From Ceraceosorus guamensis (Eukaryota; Basidiomycota; Exobasidiomycetes; Ceraceosorales; Ceraceosoraceae): DNA of 64,000 bases. Under the pieces are notes generated by a model, which saw only the letters and a list, made by a program, of their open reading frames with translations, searched no databases and was not told where the DNA came from. Below, piece by piece: positions 21,683-32,647 of the stretch (position 1 is its first letter; every line of letters begins with the position of its first letter). The DNA lies in contig NW_020290006.1 in the NCBI RefSeq assembly GCF_003144195.1, positions 1-64,000 on the forward strand, written 5' to 3'. A program made the translations under genes and the position numbers.

Positions 21683-23845
21683 GGAGGGGCAGGCGGCAGC
21701 GAATGGACGCTCCGGTGCTGGTGCGGTTGAAGATTGCGGTGCTTTGCGACCGATTCACCCGTCTTGTCAGCGTGGTTGCACGTGCCCTCACCGCCTTGTG
21801 TGGAGCTTCTGCTCACGACCGAAGATGATCCAGACGGTCCTTGCGCGAGTCTTTGCACTGATCAGTAGCGAGTCGTGGCTTGTGAGCGTCGTGCACGATC
21901 AAGATGGCAGTCAAGGGTCAACAGTCAACAAGAGTCAGAGTCTCGATAGTCCGGTGTTGTGGATGCTGCATGGCAAGTCACGAGTTGCTTCGCGGTTGAC
22001 CACGCGTGCGCGTTAGAGCGCCATCACCCTGCCGCGCGCCTGTGCAGTCCAGCGCTGAATCCCAAATGCATGCATGCAGTCTGATGAGGTGTCTGCGCTC
22101 CTGCATCTCGTACCAATAACAATGGTGAATCACGAATGACATTCAATCACGTGATTGCTGATCCATGCTGCCATTTTACCCTACTGCGAGGCGCACTAGT
22201 CACGAATAGCCGATTTGTATCTGTCCGTAGAGCAGGGATTACAACCGCTGTCTCCCCTCCGATGTGAATGGCATCTCCCACCATTTTTCAAGCGAAATTT
22301 GCCACGAATCAAGAATTGAATCAGCGACGCACAAAGGACACGTCCAAATCACGTGAATAGTAGACGTCGTTCTGCGTCGTTTGTGCAGCAGCAGCAGCAG
22401 GAGTTAGTTGTGCATACCCGCGCGCGGTAATAGGTATGCATGTACTGTTTAGGAGCGGGCCAGTCTCGCACGCCTCGCAGCTATATGTAGCGTCGCCATC
22501 AGCAGCTTCACAAGACGCATCCAGCAGCAGCACTCGTCTCTGACTCGTGGTGATTCGTGCTACCAGCATCTTCTGCTCTCCTCGGCTATCTATCGGAGGA
22601 ACCACTCGGTCATACACTACTAGCTGACACAGGTCATTCAGGATGAGTATAGAGCACAACTCCTACCCGAGTCGCTGCTGTATATAGCTGCCAAGTCTGG
22701 CTACATCGCAGCATCACGCAAATTCGTGCTGTCTTCACATCAGTCGTCCATTCAATTCAGATCCTCGACTGACGCTGCATGGGTCGAGGATCACGACAAA
22801 TCATGATAATCAAGGGAGCAAATTGGAGCTAGCAGGCAATCTTGGTGATTTTTGAGGGCGCAGCTTGCATCTCGCGCACATACATAGGTGAAATATCAAT
22901 CAAGTGAACTGCGAGGAGAATCGAGAATGTGGAACTGTGTCAGCCCACGCACAGCACACAGCACGCATGCGCGCAAGCCCCTTCGAATATTGACTATGGA
23001 TCAAGAATTGATAGGCTGCTTCGCACGGTACATCCATCGATCATCGATCGAGTGGCCGGTGCTATATGGTGAGGCTGCTGCTGCGTACAGCACATGTTCG
23101 TCTTCCGCCGAGAGATGATTCAATGGAAACAAAGTATATGTCTCGGAAAACCGCACGCATCCTATATATATGCATCGATCGAGCAGTTCGAGCGACATAC
23201 GGGTGTACGCCTGGCGACGATGTTTTCCTGGGGATGCGCATCTCGACCGGCGGACACGCGCCCACGCCGATACTTGTGCTAAATGGGAGCCCCATCCACG
23301 ATGGGATTCGAATCTTGGATTCCATCATGCATGCATGCTGTCTTGGCTGATGCTGCGCAACCCGGTTGCCTCGTTCTGCTTATTTCCGCAAGCAAACAAA
23401 GGAGTGGGCACATCAGCATGTGCAAAACGTTTGACCAAGTCTCTTCGTCTGTACGGAGAGGAAGTCGGAAGATATTCACGACGAAACAAGTGTGGGCCAA
23501 TTAACAGAATCACAGTCAGAAGAGTCAAGACTCCTCCTAGCCGGACGCCTGACCACTCACACTTGTACAGTCGACGTGTCAGGCTGCTCTCGTCTCCTTT
23601 CATCAGCCGCGATTCGCCTCTCCCCTTCCCACACAGACTCACGACTTGGGCCAGACTGAATCTCTCTGCTAGCAATCCGCACACTTTTTGGAGGTTTCTG
23701 ACGCGGGTATTCTAAAACTTTGCCGCAAAGCAGTCTTCGCGGCTCTGATCCGGTCGTCTCTCAGCGCTTCACATCCACTTTCTCTGGCTCGCAGATCGCC
23801 CTTCTTCCCCGAGGGGCCTGCCCTTGTACATCAGTGACCCTCAGA
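21683..23845. other. Divergent intergenic region dynamitin / REC8
   Basis: About 2.2 kb with no visible gene. It contains GCATGCATG words near 22065 and 23330, and clusters of TCACGAAT/ATTCGTGA words at 22120-22150, 22197 and 22305. The final about 250 bp before the REC8 start is pyrimidine-rich and could be its promoter or leader. Confidence 0.6.
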
Positions 23846-26800
23846 ATGTTTTACAGCGCAGATATTCTCGGAGGCCCCAGACGCGGCCTGGGACTCGTAT
23901 GGTGAGTCCTTTCACGTGCACCTCGCTATCCCTCCTCCTCCAGCCCATCTCATCGCCGGCATTTCTTGCATGCTCGCCCGTGCCTCCCTCAACGCAGGCT
24001 CGCGGCAACGCTCGGCGCCAAAAATGCGATTCGCAAACTCAACAAGCGCGACATCGCGACGTGCGATATAGGAAAGACTTGCGAAGCCGTCATGAATCCC
24101 AAAGAGCCAATGGCGTTGCGACTGTCTTCACAGCTCTTGTACGGGGTCGTGCGCATATACGTTCAGCAGGTGAGCTATCGCCAGCGTGGCATGTGCATGC
24201 TACGATGAGCACGAGCTCATGCTGACTCACCACGCTCTCTGCGTCAGTCCGAAACATGGATGGCGGAGGTTCAGTTTACGCACGCTTCGCTGCGCAAAGC
24301 GTTCACAATCTTTGCACCAGCTTCGGCACCGGGAGCGCCGCCTGGCGTTCGCGGGGCAATCGACATGCCTTTGGGTCGTCGCAATCAACAAGCTGGCAAA
24401 ACGGCGCCAGGTGCAGCGGACGGCATCACTCTACCTTCCAACGACGCATTCTTTGCCGGAGATTTCGAATTCGATTGGTTTTGGGACGAAGACGGTGCTG
24501 GATTTGGAGACACTTCTACAGGTGTTGGATCCGCTTTCGTGCCTAGCGCATCTTTCGACACGCCCTCGCCAAAGCGCAAGAGGTACACGGCGGATGCGGA
24601 GGCCATCACGTTGCGCAGCGCCCTTTTGAGCCAGCGAAACGCATCTGCCGAAGGTCATGCCGGCTCGGAATTGGGAAGAGATGGCGGAATGATACACGAC
24701 GCTCCAGTATTTCGGGACGATGGAGATGATGAACCGGCACACCTTGATCTTGGACTCGAGTTGATGGACTACAACCTTCCTGCTCCTCCGTCCGAAGGCG
24801 ACGCTGCTCAACACCGCGCCATGCGCAGCAGCAGCGTTCTTGGCGGGCCTGAAGCCGACTTTGGAGCGTTCGATGACCTTGGCGATATGGGCGCGCCTGG
24901 CGATTTTGAGTGCGTAACGCGTTGCGTCTGCAATACATTGATGGTTTGCTCACCCCAAGAGACCTTGCAGCGTCGAGTACTTGAACAACCTGCCTGGAAT
25001 GCAGTATACAGAGGTAGATAGATGCTCCCATGCAGCGATGCTCGCAGAATAGGTCCTAACGCGTCTGCAATTGTCCCGCATGGTCAGGCTTCTCGTCAGC
25101 TAAGCCCCTCGGCTTCTCTGCGCTCAGCTCTCAAGCGCAGCGCTACGCCTTCTCTCATCGATTCCGAAGAGGCTCGCGCGCTGGGTCTGCCCATCCCACC
25201 GAGTCCCAAGAAGAAGCGCGTCACCTTCAAGGAGGACCGTCGACTCGAGCTTTCGGACGATGAGATGCGTCGCAACAGATCTGACTATCTCTTGAACATG
25301 GAGAAAGCGCGAGCTGAAGCTGAAGCGAAGAGGAACAAGAAAGATGCGGAGTTGCAAGCGGAGCGTCTTGTCTTTGGACCCAGCAAGGATCGTGAGCAGA
25401 GGTGCATTGTGACGTCCTGCAGTCAATTTGGGGCTGATATGTCCACTGTATGCATGCAGTGGCGCACGGCTATACCCTCTCGACCTTTTGGCGCATGACT
25501 GTTGATGAGCGCTTCGCTGAGCTCGGTGAGGTGATCGTCGATCAACTGGACCAGCGGATCACCTTACCAACGCTGCGAGACCAATCACCCCCTTGTCATT
25601 GCTTAGCGACGATGCGTCGGGCATTCCAGACGCCAAAGGCACCAACGCTACCAAATGTTTTCCGCGGACCGTTACCCTTTGGTCAGGAGAATGGGCAGTA
25701 TGATGAGGGAGTGGATATGTTCAACGATGATGCCGGCATGCCATCTGACGATGATGGCGGTGAGCGGCGTTCCGAAGTGCGCAGCAATGAGCCTGAGAGC
25801 TGATCCGAGCTACCTTTCGCTAGGTGGCTGGGACGATCTGCCGGGTGGACCACCATCATCAAGCGTGAGTCGCGCGAGACTGCGGCAGTGCAGCGCGCTA
25901 GAAGCAAAGACCTGCCGCCTTCGCAACAACGAGGATGCAGGAGATAGGACGTGCAGGGAGCGAAACGGCAATCGCCAACCTGCCTTGGAACATGGCAGCA
26001 GACAATCTCCGAGCGGCAGCAGAGCAGTCCAGTGAGTGCGCCGTCATACAAGCACGAAGGGCCACTGGTCTGATAGCTTCTTCGCAGCCGTCCTTTCTGG
26101 AACTCGAAGTGTCGGAGACGGCACCTTGCGCTCATTTGCGGAAGGAGATATCAGCGCTATTCGGTGAGACTCGAGAGTGTGGCCGTTCGTCTGGTGCCCC
26201 GCTGACCTTCTAGTCGCCCTTCGTTCCCGCACACTAGTGGAAGTCGCCGTGATAGCTCTGTGATCCCAACCAGTCCGCGACTCATCAGAGAGGACAGCCG
26301 ATTTTTGGAAAGTCAGTCCGGCTAGGTCGCACGTCCGATCGAATGTTCTCACCTTGCATCTCTTTTGTGCCATTTTGCAGCTGGACCACGCGCAGCTCAA
26401 GAGAGCCAGAGCCAGATGGAGAGCCAATTGGTACGTCGCTACGGCTGGGTTGTCAAATTGTCCAGGCAAACGCAGACTGAAGGCGGGCGTGACAATGCAG
26501 GCCATCGATACGTTCAAGAGCGAGTCGAACAACTTTTTGGTCTTTGCACACAATACTGCTGCTGGACTAGGCGATCAGCCCTTGTTCTTCTCTGATCTTG
26601 CACCGGTCGCAGACACGACTGTACGTCCTAGAATTTGAGTCGAGTCGAGACGCGCGACGAGATTTGCTGATGCTGGTTCGTCAACCGCTTGTCAGCCTGG
26701 AGTGGCCGCCCAAGCCTTTTACCACCTGCTTGGTGAGCTGTAAACGCATAGATTGGTGTCCTGCCCATTTCGACGCGCCTGACCGCACTGACGCCTGCCT

Positions 26801-26970
26801 GCTTCTGTGCAGCCCTAGCTACCAATGACAAGATCTCGATCAAGCAAAACGAGGCATACGGCGAGGTCCACATTCGCCTAGGAGAAGTCTCGGGCATCCC
26901 GCCCTTTGCCCCTAATCTCTCTCGTTCTCAAAGTCTCAGCTCATCCCGCTCTGCCTCACTCAGGCCATGA
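23846..26970 (+). CDS. REC8: Meiotic cohesin kleisin subunit Rec8
   Basis: A 15-exon model fits all phases: 23846-23901, 23998-24169, 24248-24909, 24971-25003, 25048-25391, 25460-25525, 25607-25759, 25800-25864, 25941-26031, 26088-26163, 26214-26311, 26381-26430, 26501-26620, 26696-26732, 26813-26970, about 726 residues. Rec8 replaces Scc1/Rad21 in meiotic cohesin and is cut by separase. The N terminus begins MFYSADILGG, continues with LAATLGAKNAIRKLNKRDI, then PMALRLSSQLLYGVVRIY, closely resembling S. pombe Rec8 rather than Rad21. The C-terminal winged-helix reads AAQAFYHLLALATNDKI then KQNEAYGEVHIRL, as in kleisins that bind the Smc1 head. The middle is acidic and variable as usual; a KKKRVTFKEDRR basic block lies in exon 5. 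Ends of exons 4, 5, 7 and 8 are tentative because the implied introns there are only 40-44 nt. Intron density is far higher than in neighbouring genes. Confidence 0.88.
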
Positions 26971-27684
26971 GCTTGGCTGGAAGAGTCTCATTGTGTGCCA
27001 AGCTATCCTCGGTCAGCAACGCTTCTGCTCGATTCGCATGAGATGGCAGCGCGTGTACGAAAGTGGACCGCCCTGTAGACCCTAGTATCGAACGCGATGT
27101 ACACCACACCAAATCAATAGTTCATGAGCGTCTGTATCAAATCTAGACGTCGTCGGCGCTCGGAGAGAGCCGAAAGCGCGAATCGCTTGCGTCGAGGTGG
27201 CAGACACAGCGAGCGGACTTGCAAAGTGTACAGAAGCGCTCTGCTGGGACCCTGCATTTGCTTGTCAGCAGCAGGCCGCGTTCGGTGACCCGGCCGGCCC
27301 TTCGTGGGAAGAAAGCGGACCGTGCGCAATGCAGCTTTCTCGGTTCTCGTAGGGGGGCCCGGCCCGCTCGGCCTGCATACGTGCCGGGTGCCGGCTGTGG
27401 GGAATGAGGTGCTCGGCATGTTGGATGATGACTTTGCCGCGCGGGGATGCCGAGACTTGTATAAAGTGGCACATGGTATCTGATTCAGCGTAACCAAAGT
27501 GAGGAGTTGTACGTATAGAGCTCATGAGTAAATGAGAGTTGAAGCTGCTTTACCCGAGACGATCGACAGCCATCTTACTGGAACATCAGCCCATCTCGAC
27601 GACCTTCTCATTCGTTGAGCGCCCTCGCCGCTCCTCACCAACATCACCGCAACATCCCCTCCGTCATTGACCTTTGCATCCATC
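26971..27684. other. Intergenic region REC8 / MaoC gene
   Basis: About 710 bp separating two plus-strand genes. No exon-like sequence. It is locally very GC-rich around 27280-27380. The last about 90 bp before the next start is C/T-rich, as in other leaders here. Confidence 0.55.
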
Positions 27685-29187
27685 ATGTCCCAGCCAAAAC
27701 AAGCGGCGCAGCCTGCACCTCAAGCGGGCGTCAATTTCGATCTCACAGTGGGTCACGTCGGCGAGACTCAAGCGGTGTCGTGGAATCGACGAGACATTGT
27801 GCTGTACGCCCTAGGCATAGGCAGCAAGGAGACCGAATTGGATTACGTGTACGAACAATCTTTGAATTTCAGACCTTTTCCCACTTATCCTTTGGTGCTG
27901 GGATTCAAAGGAGAGGGAAGCGATACGAATGTGTTTGCGGAGATGATTGCCAGCAGAGGGGGTACGCCTGGCTTCCCCAATTTGGATCCAAACACGCTGG
28001 GTGAGCTTGAAGGGGGGTTGAGATCGACTTTGAGTTGCAAGAGGCGCAGCTCTGACTCACGCTACTCCGCATTGCCCCCTTTTTCCCTCACATTCGACGC
28101 AAAACAAAAAGTTCATGGCGAACAGTCTATCGTTATTCATGAGCCTATACCGGCCGTCAGTACGCCCGGATGGAAGTTGCAGAAACGCACAGTCGGAGTT
28201 CACGACAAGCCAAGCGGGCTCATACTCGAGGGCGAGACTGTCTTGATCAGTCCTACGGGTCGCAAGCACGCCACTATGACTGGTGCGTTTCCAAAGCGCC
28301 CTTGCCCGGTCTGCCTGCCTCTCCAGGTTGGACGGCCAGTACTGAAATTTTACCCTCTCGCTTCCCTCGCACGGCGTGCCTCCTCAGGCGCGAGCTTTTA
28401 CAGAGGAGGCTCGCAAGGGACAGGGTACAGCAAGAGCATCGGTCAGAAGTTGCCAGTGACCAAACCCCCCTCCAAACCTGCAGACTTTGAGTTGCAAGAG
28501 GTGACGACGTCCACCCAAGCTGCCCTGTACCGTCTGAGCGGAGACTACAATCCTGTGAGTTACGACATGACTGCTATTCTGCTGCCGACGTTTCCGTAGG
28601 GGAGGGCGCTAGCTGTAAAGGGGGGCCAGACACAAGACTTGCACTTGCTGACCTCTCAAGCTGGTTGCCTGCGCCATTCCAGCTTCACATCGATCCATCC
28701 ATCGGCAAAAAGGGCGGACTACCAGGAGCCATACTTCACGGCCTATGCTCCTACGGCAAGTTTCATTCCCACCTCCCCGCCCACTCATCGTTCCGGATGC
28801 ATGGACTGACCTCCACTTGCGCTTTTCCTTGCCTTTTTTCCCAAACCAAATCCCATGCATCGACGTGACCACGCATTCACGAACTGCATGTTGAGGCACG
28901 CAGGCCACGCAGCCCGCGCCATCCTGCGCAGCGTCTCACCTCTCGAAGGTCAAGCAGCTTCGACGGACATCGTAGAGCTCAAAGCCATGTCTGCCAGATT
29001 CACCAGTCCCGTCATGCCCGGCGACACGCTCAAGACGAAGGTTTGGATCATCGGAAAGGACCAAGAGGAGGAGGATGGAAAGATCAAGATTGCATTTGAA
29101 CAGGAGATTGTGGGTGGTAAGAAGAGCTTGGGAGGCGGTTATGCAGAAGTAATCAAGGTAGCTCGAACCAAGCAGGCCAAGCTTTAG
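27685..29187 (+). CDS. MaoC-type enoyl-CoA hydratase 2 (peroxisomal beta-oxidation)
   Basis: Five exons, 27685-28000, 28112-28282, 28388-28554, 28683-28755 and 28904-29187, giving 336 residues. Hydratase 2 hydrates trans-2-enoyl-CoA to (3R)-hydroxyacyl-CoA; in fungi this hot-dog domain usually sits in the peroxisomal multifunctional enzyme, but here it is a stand-alone protein with two hot-dog halves. The C-terminal catalytic motif is complete across an exon junction: YRLSGDYNP at 210-218 then LHIDPSIGKKGG and ILHGLCSYG, holding the Asp and His of hydratase 2. The N-terminal half (VSWNRRDIVLYALGIG, YVYEQSLNFRPFPTYP) is the substrate-binding hot-dog. The fourth intron starts with GC (G|GCAAGT) and ends in CAG; reading through it any other way breaks the conserved SYGHAARAILR. 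The C-terminal tail ends AKL preceded by KQ, a good peroxisomal targeting signal type 1. Confidence 0.93.
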
Positions 29188-29483
29188 GCCCGTCAAAGTC
29201 GATGATCATCGTCATTTTTGACTGTATGGTCATGGAAATGCGAATCTGCATCAACCCGTGCCCCTTTTTGCTCCGGCCGCACGCAACGAAAAGATCAGGG
29301 TCGAGGGCGCACCGATAGATTGCTAGAGCGCGCGGGCGCCTAGCGGTCGAACTTTGTGACGCACGTCTGTCAAGGTCAAGTGTCCGAAGTGAAAGCTGAG
29401 TGAAGAGTAAAGAGTACATCTTGACTGCTTGAGCAATGCTACAGCGCATTTCGGCACGAAGTGAGAACATGTGGGCTTTGAAT

Positions 29484-32400
29484 CTACGCGATTGGTACGC
29501 AGGCTCGGCGAGACGCGTCGATGTCTTGGTCGTCGGTGATGCACAGGGCAGCGAAGCGCTCGTGCAGCCTGGTCAAGGTGCAATTTTTGCCGATGACTTG
29601 ATGAGGGAATCGCACGAGCGTCTCTTCAAGGCTACCCAGCCCTTGAAGGAACACCGAGACGTCCGCTTTTGCAGCCTTTTGGTGCTTTGGAGGGATGCTA
29701 GCATCTTCCATCAAGCTCAGCAAGGTGTGCGCGGCGATTGCCATGGCCTGCACAACCAGAGGAGGGAACTGGTGCGCGGATCGGTGGGAATGAATGTCTG
29801 GATGTGCTTGGTGGAGGATCATCTTGGACGCTGCAACTCACGGGATGGTGCGTCAACGAGATTGCTGTTTCATCGAATAGCATCTGATTGTCCACCGATA
29901 GCTTGTGCGTGGTTCGCAAACGTTCAGCGTCAGCCACACGCATAGGCTCGTCTCGAATCTTGAGGCGCGTGACGGCTGCCAGGGCACAAGCGCTAGTGAC
30001 TTTGAGGCGCGTTCTTCCGTTCACCGTGAAAAGCGTCTCATGCTCGGTGCAGAGCAGACGCTCCAGCAACCGAGGTCTGTTGCTGCATAAAACCTCTACA
30101 ATGTCGGAGAGGTAGAGCAAGACTTGATTGGCATGCTGCGCGAGGTAGCACAAATGAGTTTCCGTCACTGTAGACAAGCGGCGCTCGCCAGCCATGTTGA
30201 GCGCCTGATCTTGCAAGGGTTGGTAAAGCTGCATCCACATGTGCACCGCTCTAGAAACGCTCGCTGCCATCTCGAACACCTGTCCGTCCGACATCTTGTG
30301 GAAAGCACGACGCATCTTGACGAGCTCGGAGAACATGGTCCAGAGCAGAACTTTATGTGCGGCCGCCTCTCCCAGCAAGCACTCGAGCTCCGCAAGACCG
30401 ACCTTGCCGTTTCCGAGCAGCTTGATGGCACTGCTGAGCTTGCTTGCAGAAGTCAAGCTTCGTTTGATGGTGGCGTTCCAAGTCTGTGCAGCGCAGGATA
30501 TTCGCGGCAGCTTTTCAAGATCTTGCAGCACAAGGACACTGCCCAGCAGGACGTTGCAATTCCCGTCCAATTGAGCGCGTAAAGCGTGCCTATCGGGTAG
30601 GATCTTCAACATCTCTTTCCAGAAAGTGGGCTTCACCCCTCTCATCGAGTAAATTCGAGACTGTCTGCTTTCCGTAAGAGTGCGCACTACTCGGCCGGAG
30701 AGGCCTTCGAACCATTCTGCTGTGCAAATAAGTTGACGACACTCTTCTCCGCATGTCCTGGTCAAAGGGCTCAAGGGAGGCTCAGGAAGCTCATCCTCGA
30801 GCTGGGAGCGCGCGCATCGTAGAAGTAGTACAAGTCTCTCTGAGCCTTCGTGTAGGGCATACAATTGATCTTCTGGTGGCCGGCGGCCTTCTGTGAGTGT
30901 TGCGCGGTCGGGTGGCTCAGTGGCGCCCAGCAGAATGAGTGCCTGGCATTTGCTCGAGCAGGGACATTCCATCAAATATCAGTGGACAACCTTGGGGCGA
31001 GTCGCAGAGAGCCTCTTCGCTACTCACCAAGGCTAGGCGGAAGGAACGGGCAGATATGGCGTGGAAGCAAGCGTCTCTGGCTTTGATCCAAGCGCTATCG
31101 GCAAAGACTCGTCGATCTTGGACATACTTGCTCCTCTCGATGACTGATTGTCCCTGCTTGCTGGGTTCTTGGTACTGAGCCATACACGCAATGATGCTCA
31201 AGACCAAAGCATATCCGACTTGGTCGGTCTTTCTCAGAGTTTCAAAGTTGTGAGGTCCAGCTGCTGGGCATTCAGTATCTGACTGAGGCTTCGAAGACAA
31301 GCAGTCGCCGAAGACGATGTCGAGCATGGTCATAACCAAGAGTAGTCCAGGCTGAGTCCTGACTTGCAACGACGAGGCAGCAGTTGACGATGTGATGCCC
31401 TTGTATGCTGCACTGACGTTGCTAGCGGCGCCCAAAAGTTGGGCAAACTGAGGACACGAATCCGCTCTCAGGACTTGGAGACCTGTGGTCGCCGGAATGC
31501 ACCCAGGACTGAGCCAATTGGACATTGGAAGCTCAAAGACGTTCAGAAATCGGCCGTAACTGTCTATGGTTCCGGTGGCGAGGTCAAAGAGGAAGAGCTT
31601 TAACATCGCAGCAAAGTACTCTGCAGACTCACGAGATACCACATTACCTCTCAAATTCGAGTCAATGATGGCAAGCTCGGCTTTGCTGCTCAAGGCCAAA
31701 GAGTGCCTGCGCTTGCGGCTCGAACAGGTGTCAGTGGTCGCCTCGAGCATTGGAATAGCGAGACACTCCACGCGGTCCGGTGAGGTCCCGCACCGGGCGC
31801 CTGCCATTGGAGAAGCAGCTGAGCTACGCCGGATCATCTTCTGAGTGCTTCTCTGCTCCTTTTCCAGCTGTTTGCTTCGGAGCCTGGTGGTGATGTATTC
31901 GTTCGTGCAAATCACGTTGCTCTGCTCGCATGACCAGCATGTAGTGATGCCGGCTGGATCGTCTCGATCGCAGGCGCGCTTGCCCTTGCGACAAGGATCG
32001 CAAGCATGATTTTGTCGACGTTGAACGGTAGGACATGATAGCGGGGTACTGGTAGCCCAAGCCAAGTCGCGTTTTGCCCCTGGCGAGCTTTCAGTAAGCG
32101 GAGCCGCTGAGTCGAATGGCGAAGCATCATCTGCACACGAACGAGCTGCCGATATGAGGGGCGCAGAAGAGGGTGTCAAGCTTGAAGACGTCATCCAGGG
32201 CAAGTCCTCAACTGGGACGCCGAGGCATGTGCTCGAGCTGGTCTGAAGTGGAGCCATCGCAGCAACTGCAGTGAGGTCGCAGTTGCCTTGGTCCACAAGC
32301 TCGTAGGCTGCCGCATCGATTCCAAACGCATGGATTGCGGTCTGGCCATTCGTGCCAACTGCTTGGATGTTCAGAGCTGACTGATATGATGGGCCGGGTA

Positions 32401-32647
32401 TCAGTGCCTCTTGCTGGACCTGCGCAGCCCATACTGCTAGGCTGAAGGGCTCGTCTCCGTGCTGTGCGCCAGATTCGGATCCGGCGCGGGCTGCTTGAGT
32501 AGCTTGTTGGAGCTCCCTCTGGGCTCGATCAGCCTCTGGAGGCGCGCTTGACTGGGGAGCAACCTCTTGGCGGGTGTTAGAGTAGCCGTGTTGCTCACCC
32601 GAAGCTATCGAGGGCCATGGCCCATCCTGACAATGCATAGGATACAT
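29484..32647 (-). CDS. Zn(II)2Cys6 fungal transcription factor
   Basis: Three exons, 32647-31028, 30942-29842 and 29768-29484, phase 0 at both junctions, giving 1,001 residues. A Zn2Cys6 binuclear cluster begins near residue 213: CDPCRKGKRAC, a ten-residue spacer, then CWSCEQSNVIC, i.e. C-x2-C-x6-C-x10-C-x2-C-x6-C. A basic linker (TTRLRSKQLEKEQRSTQKM) follows and can form the dimerisation coiled coil. The long remainder has the helical character of the fungal-specific regulator domain (for example ISCAAQTWNATIKRSL, LLWTMFSELVKMRRAFHK). The position of the zinc cluster after about 210 low-complexity residues rather than at the N terminus resembles regulators of the XlnR/Ctf1/AmyR type only in layout. 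Target genes cannot be told. It converges tail-to-tail with the MaoC gene, 296 bp apart. Confidence 0.9.

Noticed and set aside
25760-25784. 25-nt intron in REC8 using the CGCAG acceptor
   Set aside because: Too short for any known spliceosomal intron. An acceptor at 25799 gives the same frame with a 40-nt intron and is preferred.
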